Source of the DNA: JAGTVG01 sp963820995 | GTDB taxonomy: Bacteria; Bacteroidota; Bacteroidia; Cytophagales; Cyclobacteriaceae | Direction: 5' to 3' | Length of the DNA: 64,000 nt | Assembly: GCA_963820995.1 (NCBI GenBank) | Contig: CAWGCL010000014.1 | Location: 1-64,000, forward strand | Shown here: piece by piece, positions 35,232 through 44,929 of the stretch | How the letters are laid out: every line of letters begins with the position of its first letter | How positions within the stretch are numbered: position 1 is the first letter of the stretch | Notes under the pieces: generated by a model | The model's input: the letters and a program-made list of their open reading frames with translations, nothing else | The model's database searches: none | What the model was told of the DNA's origin: nothing | Program-made: the position numbers and the translations under genes

Positions 35232-36659
35232 ATGAAATATAGTTCGGTTTTAGATCAGAATCCTGTTTTCAGGGAAATAGGTCAAGTAGCGGACCAAATG
35301 GGTATGGAAACATATGTTGTGGGGGGATTCGTACGCGATTATTTTCTTAAAAGGAAGGATGAATATTTTGATATTGATATCGTGACTGTAGGCAGTGGCA
35401 TAAAACTGGCACAAAATGTGGCGCGCCATTTTGGTAAAGAAAAGACCTTGCATGTATTCAAAAATTTTGGAACGGCCATGTTCCGCCTTAAAAATACTGA
35501 AATTGAGTTTGTGGGGGCGCGTAAGGAATCTTATAGCCGGGATTCGAGAAAGCCAGTAGTGGAGGACGGGACACTCCAGGATGATCAGAACAGAAGGGAT
35601 TTTACCATAAATACTATGGCATTCGGACTGAATGACGCCACTTATGGTAATTTAATAGATCCTTTTGACGGGATGAGTGATCTGAAAAGGAAACTGATAA
35701 AAACGCCCCTTGATCCGGACATCACTTTTTCAGATGATCCACTCAGGATGATGCGAGGCATTCGCTTTGCAGCTCAGCTGAATTTTGATATTACCCCTGA
35801 TACCTTCGATGCGATCATAAAGAATGCTGAAAGAATAAAGATAGTATCTCAGGAAAGGATCATTGCGGAACTTGAAAAAATAATAATGACAGATACCCCT
35901 TCATATGGATTCAAACTATTGTTTCATGCGGGGCTCTTAAAGTATATTTTTCCCGAGATGGTGGATCTGCAGGGGGTGGAAAAGATAAAAGGGAATGCGC
36001 ATAAGGATAATTTCTATCATACCTTGCAGGTTCTGGACAATGTTTCGAAGAGGTCGAGTGACTTATGGCTTCGATGGGCAGCAATTATGCATGACATAGC
36101 CAAACCTGCTACTAAAAGGTATGATGAAAAAGCTGGCTGGACATTTCACGGACATGAAGAGATCGGGGCAAGAATGGTTCCGAGGCTGTTCAGAAGGCTA
36201 AAATTACCACTTCATGACAAAATGCGTTTTGTTCAGAAGTTGGTCAGGCTGCACCTCAGGCCGATCGCCCTTGTGAGTAGCTCTATCACTGATTCTGCAG
36301 TAAGAAGATTGGTTTTTGAAGCAGGTGATGATATAGATAAGCTTATGCAGTTGTGCAAAGCTGATATAACATCAAAAAATCCCGATAAGGTTAGCCGTTA
36401 TTTGAATAACTTTGAGAAAGTTGAAAAAAAGATCCTTGAAGTGGAGGAAAAAGATAAGCTGCGTAATTTTCAGCCCCCTATAAAAGGTGAAGAAATTATG
36501 AAGATTTTCAATATACCGCCGGGGAGGGAAGTGGGAGTCATAAAAAATGAGATTAAAGAAGCCATTCTTGACGGAAAAATAGAAAATAACCGTTCTGCTG
36601 CTGAAAAATTCATGCTGGAACTGGGAAAAGGATTAGGTTTGAAAACAGAAAGTAAATAA
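35232..36659 (+). CDS. cca: CCA-adding tRNA nucleotidyltransferase with HD domain
   Basis: About 475 residues from the ATG at 35232; a TTG four codons upstream is an alternative. The nucleotidyltransferase head has YVVGGFVRDYFL and the metal-binding DIDIVTVG, followed by the neck/body (RRDFTINTMAFGL, DPLRMMRGIRFAAQ) and a C-terminal HD hydrolase domain (MHDIAKPATKR, with HGHEEIG). It builds or repairs tRNA CCA ends, consistent with the tRNA-Met gene in this window not encoding CCA. Confidence 0.92.
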   Translation: MKYSSVLDQNPVFREIGQVADQMGMETYVVGGFVRDYFLKRKDEYFDIDIVTVGSGIKLAQNVARHFGKEKTLHVFKNFGTAMFRLKNTEIEFVGARKESYSRDSRKPVVEDGTLQDDQNRRDFTINTMAFGLNDATYGNLIDPFDGMSDLKRKLIKTPLDPDITFSDDPLRMMRGIRFAAQLNFDITPDTFDAIIKNAERIKIVSQERIIAELEKIIMTDTPSYGFKLLFHAGLLKYIFPEMVDLQGVEKIKGNAHKDNFYHTLQVLDNVSKRSSDLWLRWAAIMHDIAKPATKRYDEKAGWTFHGHEEIGARMVPRLFRRLKLPLHDKMRFVQKLVRLHLRPIALVSSSITDSAVRRLVFEAGDDIDKLMQLCKADITSKNPDKVSRYLNNFEKVEKKILEVEEKDKLRNFQPPIKGEEIMKIFNIPPGREVGVIKNEIKEAILDGKIENNRSAAEKFMLELGKGLGLKTESK

Positions 36660-36663
36660 TAAA

Positions 36664-37398
36664 ATGAAAACATTGATGAAAAAAGCGATTTTAGGAATTG
36701 CCGTATGGATGTTATTGATGGTTATGATACAAACGGCACAAGCTCAAGATGATGCACAAGCACAACAACAGATAGATATCCGCCAAACCATGGTTTACAG
36801 GATGCAAAAAGGGATCTATCAGAGAGCTGTTAAATATAGTGACGTAAATGCAGCTATAACTGCTCTGTATAATATTTGTGTTCTGGAGCCGCAGAATGAT
36901 TCCATTCTTTATGCACTTGCCTATATTTATTTCGATAATCAAAGATACTTTTCAGCTACCTTAACCCTGAATGATGTACTCTTATTGAATCCAAATAATA
37001 CTCAGGCCCTTGAGATGCGGGCTGTCTCCCTGGAACAGGTTGGCGCGATTGATAAGTCCCTGGAGGATTATGAATCGCTATATTTAAAGGCCAATAACAT
37101 CAACTTCTTATATAAAATGGCCATTTTGCAGTATCAATTTAAGCGGTATAAGGAGAGTAAGACCAATATTGACATTATGTTATCCAAAAGGGAATCAGAC
37201 GAGATAAAAATATACTTTCCAGATGAAAATGATGTAGAACAGGAAGTGGTTCTACGGGCCAGTCTTCATAATCTTAAGGGACTTATAGCCAAAGAGGAGG
37301 GGAATCAAACTGAAGCTAAAAAACAGTTCGGTATATCGCTCGAAGTACAGCCGGATTTTTACCTTGCAAAGAAGAACTACGAAGAGTTATCAAACTAA
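36664..37398 (+). CDS. exported tetratricopeptide-repeat protein
   Basis: A 244-residue protein with a signal peptide (LGIAVWMLLMVMIQTAQA, cleavage near residue 27) followed by three to four TPR-type helical hairpins (ITALYNICVLEPQNDSILYALA, LNDVLLLNPNNTQALEMRAVSL, then KKQFGISLEVQPDFYLA). It probably serves as an envelope scaffold. Four bp after cca and followed by a terminator, so cca and this gene make one unit. Confidence 0.8.
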   Translation: MKTLMKKAILGIAVWMLLMVMIQTAQAQDDAQAQQQIDIRQTMVYRMQKGIYQRAVKYSDVNAAITALYNICVLEPQNDSILYALAYIYFDNQRYFSATLTLNDVLLLNPNNTQALEMRAVSLEQVGAIDKSLEDYESLYLKANNINFLYKMAILQYQFKRYKESKTNIDIMLSKRESDEIKIYFPDENDVEQEVVLRASLHNLKGLIAKEEGNQTEAKKQFGISLEVQPDFYLAKKNYEELSN

Positions 37399-37419
37399 GG
37401 ATACATAAAATGCAGCATC

Positions 37420-37463
37420 AAAAGGCATTCAGCAAACTTTTGCCCCAAAAATGCCTTTTTATT
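37420..37463 (+). terminator. terminator after the TPR gene
   Basis: AAAAGGCATT (37420-37429) pairs with AATGCCTTTT (37450-37459) around a 20-base loop and is followed by T-rich sequence. It separates the cca unit from the sigma-factor operon. Confidence 0.75.
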
Positions 37464-37525
37464 CATAAATTGCAACCCTTGTATTTTTTTCCTGTCTTTA
37501 TGGTGAGATTTAATTAAAAACGGGA

Positions 37526-38071
37526 TTGGAACTTGCTAAACAGAATGTTTTAATTAAAGCGTGTATAAGTGGGGATAGATCTGCTCAATATGCGCTTTAC
37601 AAACAATATTCAAAGGCAATGTACAATATTTGTTATAGAATTACGAATGATCCGGATGATGCAAAAGATGTATTACAGGAAGCCTTTTTAAGTGCATTCA
37701 ATAATTTAAGCGCTTTTAAAGGTGAATCTTCATTTGGTGCATGGCTGAAGCGAATCGTAGTTAATTCTTCTATAAATTATGTCAAGAAGAACAAAATATT
37801 GTATACACAATTGGATGGGCATGATATTGAACATGAAACAACCATCCAGGATCATGAAATAGTGCTTGAAATAGACCGGATTAAAGAAGCACTGAAACAG
37901 CTACCCGATGGCTTTCGTACCGTACTATCACTTTATTTGTTTGAAGGGTACGATCACAGGGAAATAGCAAAGATATTGGACATCTCAGAATCTACTTCCA
38001 AATCTCAATATAACAGAGCAAAGAAACGATTAAAGGAAATTTTAAAGGAAAGAGTGTATGTCAATGGATAA
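37526..38071 (+). CDS. ECF-type RNA polymerase sigma factor
   Basis: A 181-residue sigma-70 group 4 factor. Region 2 includes ITNDPDDAKDVLQEAFLSAF, and region 4 has a helix-turn-helix with GYDHREIAKILDISESTSKS. The start is TTG at 37526. Its end overlaps the next gene by 14 bp, which fits a cotranscribed anti-sigma factor. It may control the operon that follows (a single-pass protein and a DUF4097-like exported protein); the target promoter is not recognisable here. Confidence 0.9.
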   Translation: MELAKQNVLIKACISGDRSAQYALYKQYSKAMYNICYRITNDPDDAKDVLQEAFLSAFNNLSAFKGESSFGAWLKRIVVNSSINYVKKNKILYTQLDGHDIEHETTIQDHEIVLEIDRIKEALKQLPDGFRTVLSLYLFEGYDHREIAKILDISESTSKSQYNRAKKRLKEILKERVYVNG

Positions 38072-38606
38072 ACTGGAAAAATTCGTCAACGAAAACAGGG
38101 CGGCATTTGACGACAAAAGGCCACCTGAAGATGTTTGGCATAACATTAACGATCAGCTTGAAAATAGCGAAGTGCCAACGATCCCTATCAGCACCTATCT
38201 ATGGCGTGCCGCAGCCATTGTGTTGTTCGCTGCAGTAGTTTGGCTATTGGTAGACCGTTCAGATCAAAAGGATTCCTTTACCCAAGCAGAGGCTTTCATC
38301 AATGAAAATGAGATAGCCTTTAATGATGTTGAAACATTTTACTTCAAAGAGATAGAGACGAAACAAAATCTTATTGTTCAGTTTGTTGCTGACAATCCGG
38401 AAATGGACAGAGATCTACTCGTAGAAATTGATCAATTGGATTCAACCTATCAGATGTTGAAATCAACAGCGGAAGGCGGACAAAGTGAAAAAATAATAGA
38501 TGCTATGGTCCTCAATCTTCAAATGAGAATAGATATTTTAAATCAGCAATTAGAAGTACTCGAAAAAATTAAAAGCATAAAGGAAAATGAAAACGTTAGT
38601 ATTTAG
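38058..38606 (+). CDS. single-pass membrane protein, likely anti-sigma factor
   Basis: A 182-residue protein with a cytoplasmic N-terminus of about 48 residues, one membrane helix (about 49-66, AAAIVLFAAVVWLLVD) and an extracytoplasmic helical domain rich in E, D and Q. Overlap with the sigma gene and topology match anti-sigma regulators, but no zinc-binding HxxxCxxC motif is present. Function inferred from context. Confidence 0.65.
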   Translation: MSMDKLEKFVNENRAAFDDKRPPEDVWHNINDQLENSEVPTIPISTYLWRAAAIVLFAAVVWLLVDRSDQKDSFTQAEAFINENEIAFNDVETFYFKEIETKQNLIVQFVADNPEMDRDLLVEIDQLDSTYQMLKSTAEGGQSEKIIDAMVLNLQMRIDILNQQLEVLEKIKSIKENENVSI

Positions 38607-39648
38607 ACACCACCTCTTATATGTGTTTGTTGCCATATTTTTTGCGAGCAGTGTCGTGGCACATGCCGATAGTGAAAAGCGTCGATCAATTGATAAGACT
38701 TACAAAGTCAGCGGTTCAACCACGATGAAACTCTCAAATTCCTTTGGGAAATTGCATGTGGAAACCTGGGATAAAAATGAGGTAAAAGTAAATATTGAAA
38801 TTATTGTTCGTGCCTCTAATGATGACCGGGCTCAGGATCTTTTGGATAAAATCGATATTGATATTGATGATGACAATCCATCCAGCAGTCTTTCTTTTAT
38901 AACTTCTATCGGAAACAATAAATCTGGCAGGAATACTTCTTTTGAAATAAATTATGACGTGAGTATGCCGAAAACAAATACGCTTGATCTTAAAAATAGC
39001 TTTGGGGATGTCTATCTTGGGGATCTATCCGGGGATGTGGATGTAAATGTTCAATATGGGAACCTGAAAGCCGGGAGCCTCACAGGCGATTGTGATGTAA
39101 AATTGTCATTTGGAAGTGGATTCAGTGAAATCGATGCTATTAAGAAAGGAGACCTGAAGGTCAGCTATTCTAAATTAGGTGTTGAGGAAATTGGAGACCT
39201 AGATGTACATAGTTCCTTTTCCACTTTTGAAGCAGAAAAAGTAGGATCCATGGATCTGATTGCAAAATATGGGGAGGTTGAGATTGAAGAAATTGATGTC
39301 CTGGAGGCTGATGTTAATTTCTCAGGATTTGAATTGGGTACTGTAAATAAATCTTTAGTCCTTGACATAGATTATGGGGGATCATTGGATATTGGAGTTA
39401 GTAAAAGTGTTAAACTTTTGGACATAACGAGCAGCTTTGGCCCGGTAAATATCAATCTGGAATCCGGCATGAATGCCAGCATTGAAGCCAGAATGAGTTT
39501 CTGTAGTTTAAGATACGATGAAGATAAGATTGAGTTTAGTAAGATTATAAAAGATAACACATCCAGCCAGTATGAAGGAAAAATTGGAACCGGATCAGGA
39601 ACTATTATTAAGATCATATCGAAATACGGAAATGTTCGACTTGATTAA
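38587..39648 (+). CDS. exported DUF4097-like beta-helical protein
   Basis: A 353-residue protein with a signal peptide and then repeated short strands of the type LDLKNSFGDVYLGDLSGDVD, VNVQYGNLKAGSL, LDIDYGGSLDIGVS, characteristic of the DUF4097/adhesin-like beta-helix fold. It overlaps the anti-sigma-like gene by 20 bp and belongs to the same operon. Such proteins are typically envelope-stress associated in this phylum; no binding partner is known. No terminator is obvious downstream. Confidence 0.75.
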   Translation: MKTLVFRHHLLYVFVAIFFASSVVAHADSEKRRSIDKTYKVSGSTTMKLSNSFGKLHVETWDKNEVKVNIEIIVRASNDDRAQDLLDKIDIDIDDDNPSSSLSFITSIGNNKSGRNTSFEINYDVSMPKTNTLDLKNSFGDVYLGDLSGDVDVNVQYGNLKAGSLTGDCDVKLSFGSGFSEIDAIKKGDLKVSYSKLGVEEIGDLDVHSSFSTFEAEKVGSMDLIAKYGEVEIEEIDVLEADVNFSGFELGTVNKSLVLDIDYGGSLDIGVSKSVKLLDITSSFGPVNINLESGMNASIEARMSFCSLRYDEDKIEFSKIIKDNTSSQYEGKIGTGSGTIIKIISKYGNVRLD

Positions 39649-39726
39649 GTGAAAAGCCCTTTGTGCGAAAAAATGCTATGCAAATCGGTGTTAAGAATAA
39701 AAAGGTGGTATTAAAGGATGTTATAT

Positions 39727-40437
39727 TCAGTATTTATCTTTTAATATCACCTCTTCTTTTTCAGAGTCAATCACCCTTCCATCTTCACATTTCAGGATCC
39801 TGGCAGGATAATTCTTTATAAGGTTATAGTTATGGGTTGCCATGATGATGGCGGTACCACTTTTATTAATTTCCAGAAAAAGCTTAAATATGCCATTAGA
39901 TACTTCAGGATCAAGATTTCCTGTGGGTTCGTCTGCCAGCAGGATCAAGGGTTCATTTATTAAAGCCCTGGCGATGACTACCCTTTGCTGCTCACCTCCT
40001 GAAAGCTGATGTGGCATTTTATTGTCTACTGATCCCAGTCCAACCCTCATCAAAACTTCCGCCATTCTGGATTTCATTTTAGATTTTTCCTTCCATCCTG
40101 TGGCTTTCATTACAAAGAACAAATTTTCAGAAACCGTACGATCATGGAAAAGCTGAAAATCCTGGAAGATGATGCCCAGTTTCCTCCTTAAATAGGGTAT
40201 TTCATTCCTCTTGATGCTTTTAATATCATATCCGGCCATATGGACTTCGCCCAATCGCAAAGGAAGATCAGCATACAGTGTTTTCAGTAAGGAGGATTTG
40301 CCACTTCCCGTGCGGCCAACCAGAAAAACAAGTTCACCTTTTGATACATCGAAATTGACATCGGTAAGAATGGTATTGTTTTCCTGAAAAATCGAGGCTT
40401 CTTTGACTCGTACGATCGGATCTGATGAAAAAGTCAT
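39727..40437 (-). CDS. ftsE: cell division ATP-binding protein FtsE
   Basis: About 236 residues from the ATG at 40437; a longer frame runs 31 codons further upstream but would overlap the preceding gene and lacks family similarity. Walker A GRTGSGKSS, signature LSGGEQQR, Walker B ILLADEPTGNLD and the H-loop ATHNYN are all present. FtsE with FtsX regulates periplasmic wall hydrolases during division; ftsX is not next to it here, so this could also be a related ABC ATPase. Confidence 0.88.
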   Translation of the reverse strand: MTFSSDPIVRVKEASIFQENNTILTDVNFDVSKGELVFLVGRTGSGKSSLLKTLYADLPLRLGEVHMAGYDIKSIKRNEIPYLRRKLGIIFQDFQLFHDRTVSENLFFVMKATGWKEKSKMKSRMAEVLMRVGLGSVDNKMPHQLSGGEQQRVVIARALINEPLILLADEPTGNLDPEVSNGIFKLFLEINKSGTAIIMATHNYNLIKNYPARILKCEDGRVIDSEKEEVILKDKY

Positions 40438-40438
40438 A

Positions 40439-40663
40439 TTATAATTCCAGTTTTTGTAATTTGCCAAAGGGCAATTGTTCCACCAATGTTTCAAATTCTT
40501 TTTCCTTTCCTTCAAGACCGAATTTCTCAAGTCTTGTAAAAGGTCTGCCCGGTTTATAACTGAAATATCCTATCAGAATAAAATCATCATCCCTGATCTG
40601 AACATAGTTGGGGATCTTTTTTTTCCCTTTAACCTTTATAATGTACATAAGTTCTTTTTTCAA
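40439..40663 (-). CDS. conserved small protein encoded next to ftsE
   Basis: A 74-residue basic protein (MYIIKVKGKKKIPNYVQIRD from Met6). The same kind of protein precedes ftsE in many Bacteroidota genomes; it has sometimes been mislabelled an aldolase, and I see no such motif. Its stop is one base before the ftsE ATG, so the two are coupled. Confidence 0.65.
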   Translation of the reverse strand: MKKELMYIIKVKGKKKIPNYVQIRDDDFILIGYFSYKPGRPFTRLEKFGLEGKEKEFETLVEQLPFGKLQKLEL

Positions 40664-40803
40664 TAGTAACCATAAAAGAGATATTTGGTTTAATCCATCA
40701 TATAATGATCACCAATGCGAAACACAGCATATCTCATAAACCTGTAATTAAGATCTTCTTCAAGTGTTGAAGTAAAGATGGAAAAAAGAATGGAAAAATA
40801 AAA

Positions 40804-40897
40804 AGGCAAATCGGATATCGCACTGCTACAACCATCTACCCTTGCTTCCTTCCAGACCTGGGGGAGTTCGATAGGAGCTAGTCGTATCGATTTGCCT
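40804..40897 (-). ncRNA. ffs: signal recognition particle RNA (4.5S type)
   Basis: The minus strand carries the SRP RNA Alu-less core: CCCAGGTCTGGAAGGAAGCA with the conserved GGAA tetraloop region, GCAAGGGTAGATGG on the other side, and complementary ends AGGCAAATCG/CGATTTGCCT that close the long hairpin. About 94 nt, the size of small bacterial SRP RNAs. It binds Ffh for cotranslational targeting. Confidence 0.93.
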
Positions 40898-41078
40898 CTG
40901 CAAAATTAATCACATTTCATTCCAATTCCAATCCTGACAAAAATTGAGACAATAGAGAAGTATGGCCAATAGCTGATAATGGCAAATAATCAGAAATCAT
41001 CGACAAAATTCGACGTGATATATTAGTAAAGGTTTTTTAGTTTATTTGACTTTGAAAATGATCATTGAATTGATTTGA

Positions 41079-41283
41079 TTAAATGTCATCCAGCTCGAAA
41101 TCATCCATGTCATTTTCAAAACTGTAATTATCCAGTTCACCACTATCAATTTCTTCCAACCATTCTATTCTTTCCGGAATATCCTCGCCTTCTGGTATTT
41201 TATCCCAGTTCTCTTCCTCTGGATCCTGATCTCCGTCGAAATCATCATCTATGAAAGGATCATGATATTTGTTATTGTAACAT
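41079..41283 (-). CDS. very acidic small protein, likely frameshifted near its start
   Basis: The frame from 41283 toward 41079 reads DPFIDDDFDGDQDPEEENWD, then IPERIEWLEEIDS and FENDMDDFELDDI, about 65 residues with a strong acidic bias and no cysteine motif. It lacks its own ATG; the ATG at 41283 (MLQ) joins it only if one base is removed in the first ten codons. The consistent composition suggests a real gene, but a lone acidic frame can be coincidental. The 1.1-kb interval also contains SRP RNA and bTHX; the rest is AT-rich. Confidence 0.35.
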
Positions 41284-41610
41284 CGCTGTATGAATAATAA
41301 ATGTTACAAATAAATATAGAATTAATATCAAATAAAGATCGAAAAAAAAAATATTATTTTTCAAGAAAAAAAACACTTTTTTTGTCTGGATTGAAGACAA
41401 AATTCTAATAAATATTCAAATCGAAAATTAACAACCTTTTAGATACTCTTACCGGTATATTGCCAGAAAACTCTAATGGATTTTGCAATTTTCCAGTTGA
41501 TTTACGTATTTCAGGTCTCAGTTATATATAATGGATCTTAACTGGGATTAAAATTTCATTCAGAAATTATTATAAGATTTATTATCCTTCATAAAAAATA
41601 AAGATATAAT

Positions 41611-41745
41611 ATGGGAAAAGGTGATAAAAAAACAAAAAGGGGAAAGATAGTTAAAGGGACTTTCGGAGCTAACAGGCCAAGAAAAAGTAAAAACGTCGAT
41701 GCAGCTCCTAAGAATGCATCTACAAAAAAGAAAGGCTCAAAATAA
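41611..41745 (+). CDS. 30S ribosomal protein bTHX
   Basis: A 44-residue very basic protein beginning MGKGDKKTKRGKIVKGTFGA and including NRPRKSK, the bTHX (Thx) signature seen in Thermus and most Bacteroidota small subunits, where it sits in the head of the 30S particle. A short Lys/Ala/Ser tail extends beyond the core. It is too short for routine gene finders. Followed by the convergent sulfatase. Confidence 0.9.
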   Translation: MGKGDKKTKRGKIVKGTFGANRPRKSKNVDAAPKNASTKKKGSK

Positions 41746-41777
41746 CAAGGTATTGCTTTAGTTTGATATTGATCAAT

Positions 41778-43198
41778 TCATCTTGCTTTAATCAGTTTTT
41801 CAATCTTCGCGTCACATTCTTTTCTTAGGGTATTTAATTCCTTGCTTGAATTATTGTCGTATACAAGATTATTAACTTCCATTGGATCGTTTACCAGATC
41901 ATAAAGTTCTTCATGGTCCGGATCGTCAATATACCTGAAGTACTTCCATTTTTCAGTACGTATTCCCTCACTTTTAGGAATGTATTTCAATTCATAGAGA
42001 TGTTCACATAAAAACTGGTCCCGAATTGAGAAGGTTGGGTCCTTTAAAACAGGTATCAGGCTATGTCCCTGAATATATTCGGGAATTTGAATGTTTGCAT
42101 AGTCCATAATGGTTGGTGCTATATCAATATTCAAAACAAGCTGATCGTTTTCTCTACTGTTATTTTCAGCTCTTGGGTCATAAATGATCAGGGGTACTCT
42201 GATCGAATTTTCGTACATCAGCCATTTACCCGCAAGGCCGCGTTCTCCAAGGAAGTAACCGTTGTCACTCGTAAAAATAATAATGGTATTTTTATCCAGG
42301 CCGTTTTCATTTAAGGTTTGCCGGATGTCACCCAGAACTTTGTCAACTGCAGTGATCATCCTGTAATAGGCCTTTACCATTTTCTGGTATTTTTCCGGAC
42401 TGTCAAAACGCCAGTACCACCGGACTTTGTTTAGTCCTTCCTTCACATATTCGGGTTGTTCATTAAAATATTTTTCCGCACTAAGGGGAGGATCCGGGAT
42501 TGTGATATCCGCGTACAGATCTTTCAGGTCTTCAGGATAAATGTATTGGTCAGGTGACTGGTCCTCCGCGTGAGGGGCATTAAAGCTGATCGACAGGCAA
42601 AAAGGTTTGTCAGATGGTGCGTTCTTTATAAAATCTATGGCTTTATCGCCGGTTTGATATGTCAGGTACTTATGTTCACTCCATGCTTCACCAACAAGCC
42701 GGTAATAAAATCTGGCCATATAGGGATCATAGTAATCGAATAAAAGGGTGTCCATCTGGTCTTCAAATGACATTCCGAACTTTCCAATGAATCCAGTATA
42801 GTATCCTTGTTTTTTCAATTGATAAAAATAACTAAGATCTACAAATTTCCTTGATAGGGGCTGGGGTATTGAAAGTGAATTGATGGGTCCTCTCATAAAG
42901 TCCGGTGGCTATTGATGCCCTGCTTGCTGCGCAAATTGGCGTTGTCACAAATGCATTTCTGAAATAAACACCGTCCTTGGCCAATTGGTCCATCTGTGGA
43001 GTTTCAATTATATCATTGCCTGCCTGGCCAAGTGCATCCCATCGTTGATCATCCGTAAGGATAAAAATAATGTTTGGATTTTTTTCTGGGGGGTGAACTA
43101 AGTACGCAACTTGTTATACTCAAATTCGAAATAAAAAAGAGACTTGCAACGATGCTTTTAACAAGCTTATTCCTGGATGTCAAAGTGCCAATTACCAT
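41778..43198 (-). CDS. sulfatase lipoprotein, with two frameshifts
   Basis: The first frame starts at 43198 with a lipoprotein signal (SNLSITSC, acylated Cys). After a six-C run (plus G6 at 43088-43093) the reading moves to PNIIFILTDDQRWDALG, then ICAASRASIATGLYERT with the sulfatase signature Cys-x-Ala-Ser-Arg (Cys becomes formylglycine). It shifts again at a CCCC pair (plus 42857-42866) into SRKFVDLSYFYQLKKQGYY and the remaining 340 residues (GFIGKFG, FTSDNGYFLGERGLAGKW, HEELYDLVNDPMEVNNL). Most likely an exported S1-family sulfatase acting on sulfated glycans; the breaks look like indels. Confidence 0.8.
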
Positions 43199-43521
43199 TA
43201 GATTCAAAATTTATCATAAAATAAGGAAAAATAAAAAAAATGATTTCCGGTCCATTTCTATTTTCATGAATTGCCGGGTTTCAAATGTAAATATTAAGAC
43301 CATTGAGAAGCACAAACGAAAAAATATTTTTCATGCAAATATCAAAGAATTTGGTCCTTATATTCAAATTGAATTTATTTAGACCGGCTAAATCCTGATT
43401 TTTCTGACAAATCAGAGTTCATTTTTAGAATTGGGTTTAAAAACAAATCAACAAGATTTCATTCTAAAAATACCAGTATTGAAAAGTGCCTTTACCACAT
43501 ATTTACAGGTCATTTCCCGTA

Positions 43522-44916
43522 TTAAACCTCTATATATTCAATACCCAGGATATCGGCCAGCATTTCCCATTTTCTTCTATGATCACCGAGGTGTAGGGTC
43601 TGATGATGGGTGCCGCCTGCAAGAAGCCAGTTATCGTTGCATAACCTTACACCTGATTCAGGCTTAAAGAAAAAGTATGGCATTTCAATTGTTGGAAATT
43701 CTTCCGTATCGAGGATGTCGCCATAAGCGCAAACCAGCCTGAAGTGTTCGCCTTCGAGATGGACGAGTGATACCATTGTAGCAGGACCAGGTTCGCCGGA
43801 GAATACAGTGGTTGGTGGATTTTCCAGGTCCCCAATACCTAAAAACCTGTCGGCAAGTCTTATGGGCTTATCTTTCCTTGCGATCTTCCAGTTCCCTTCT
43901 CCCATATGGCTCATCAGCATGGCATCTCTTTTAAAGTCCATGGCATACATTTCTGTAAAATGCGCATCGGGTGCCAGATAATGACCTGCTGCTACCATAC
44001 TTGCTGTATTGGAATCCCCTTCTGCAGCATAGCCGTACCCTTCAGCCATCAGGTTGGAAGCAGCAAGCATTGGGATCTGCTTAAACCTTCCATCTCCTTT
44101 AAAAACATCAAAATGGGCAGAAAAAGCACTATATCCACCTTCCTCAAGTAATTTTTTGAATCCAAGCTGCATCCTGACTGCATATTGATGCCTTTCTTCT
44201 GGCATGCCGGGATCAATTTCGAAATTATTCCTGTCCTTTTCTATCTGAGCCTCAATCTCAGCATCCGTAATTTCATCCATATTGCGGATCACCTGTCCAA
44301 TATATTCCCGGTTTACTTCCGGTCCAATCACTCTTGTAAAGGCGGCTTCATCAGATAAAGTATCTCCCATCCCGTGCATCTTGCCAAATACAGCAACTTT
44401 CATTCTCCTTAATGCCGTGGCAGCCTGGGAAGCCCTGGCCCAATCCGAAACAAATGATTTGAAATTATCGCTTTTCCAATCATCCGAGATAACTGTAAAA
44501 TTATCCCCAACGGTTCTTATTATCGCATTCGCAGTATCCTGGGCACCATGTATGCCCTGGTTATACGTGAGGTCGTCCATATTCCATTGAGTCGTTACTT
44601 CCGGAACAGGCTGAATATTTGCCAGAAGCAATGGGAGTGTATTCATCTGCCAGGCCCTGACTGTACGCATACCTGGTCCGTAGGTGAGCATAACCACCAT
44701 TATCCCATCCAGGTTTTTGAAATTGAATTCGCGAATGATCTCTTCTATGTCCTCCCGGTTTCTTGCTGCTTTGGGGAAATCGAACTCCACTTCCTCCTTC
44801 AGCTGATCTATTACTTTACGTGCATATTTTTCCTGGGTATCTGTAATACTGGGCAGTGTATTATCATATAATTCCTGCATTATACCTAAAAATCCGATTC
44901 TTGGTTTCGTCTTCAT
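43522..44916 (-). CDS. araA: L-arabinose isomerase-type sugar isomerase
   Basis: A 464-residue L-fucose/L-arabinose isomerase-fold protein (LDGIMVVMLTYGPGMRTVRA, FKGDGRFKQIPMLAASNL, MSHMGEGNW, LLAGGTHHQTLHLGDHR, supplying the Glu/His metal ligands). It converts L-arabinose to L-ribulose; the araB and araD genes next to it support arabinose over fucose. It is shorter than the E. coli AraA and belongs to the related bacteroidal branch. Third gene of the operon. The 323-bp gap downstream to the sulfatase start (43199-43521) contains no gene. Confidence 0.85.
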   Translation of the reverse strand: MKTKPRIGFLGIMQELYDNTLPSITDTQEKYARKVIDQLKEEVEFDFPKAARNREDIEEIIREFNFKNLDGIMVVMLTYGPGMRTVRAWQMNTLPLLLANIQPVPEVTTQWNMDDLTYNQGIHGAQDTANAIIRTVGDNFTVISDDWKSDNFKSFVSDWARASQAATALRRMKVAVFGKMHGMGDTLSDEAAFTRVIGPEVNREYIGQVIRNMDEITDAEIEAQIEKDRNNFEIDPGMPEERHQYAVRMQLGFKKLLEEGGYSAFSAHFDVFKGDGRFKQIPMLAASNLMAEGYGYAAEGDSNTASMVAAGHYLAPDAHFTEMYAMDFKRDAMLMSHMGEGNWKIARKDKPIRLADRFLGIGDLENPPTTVFSGEPGPATMVSLVHLEGEHFRLVCAYGDILDTEEFPTIEMPYFFFKPESGVRLCNDNWLLAGGTHHQTLHLGDHRRKWEMLADILGIEYIEV

Positions 44917-44929
44917 AATTTATAAATAT

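Noticed and set aside
40680..40803. A short minus-strand frame (LEEDLNYRFMRYAVFRIGDH) between SRP RNA and the small ftsE-linked gene
   Set aside because: No start codon and too short; may be a remnant or chance.
43074..43382. A 102-codon plus-strand frame over the sulfatase start
   Set aside because: It is antisense to the sulfatase signal peptide and leaves no coherent composition; it looks like a shadow of the real gene.
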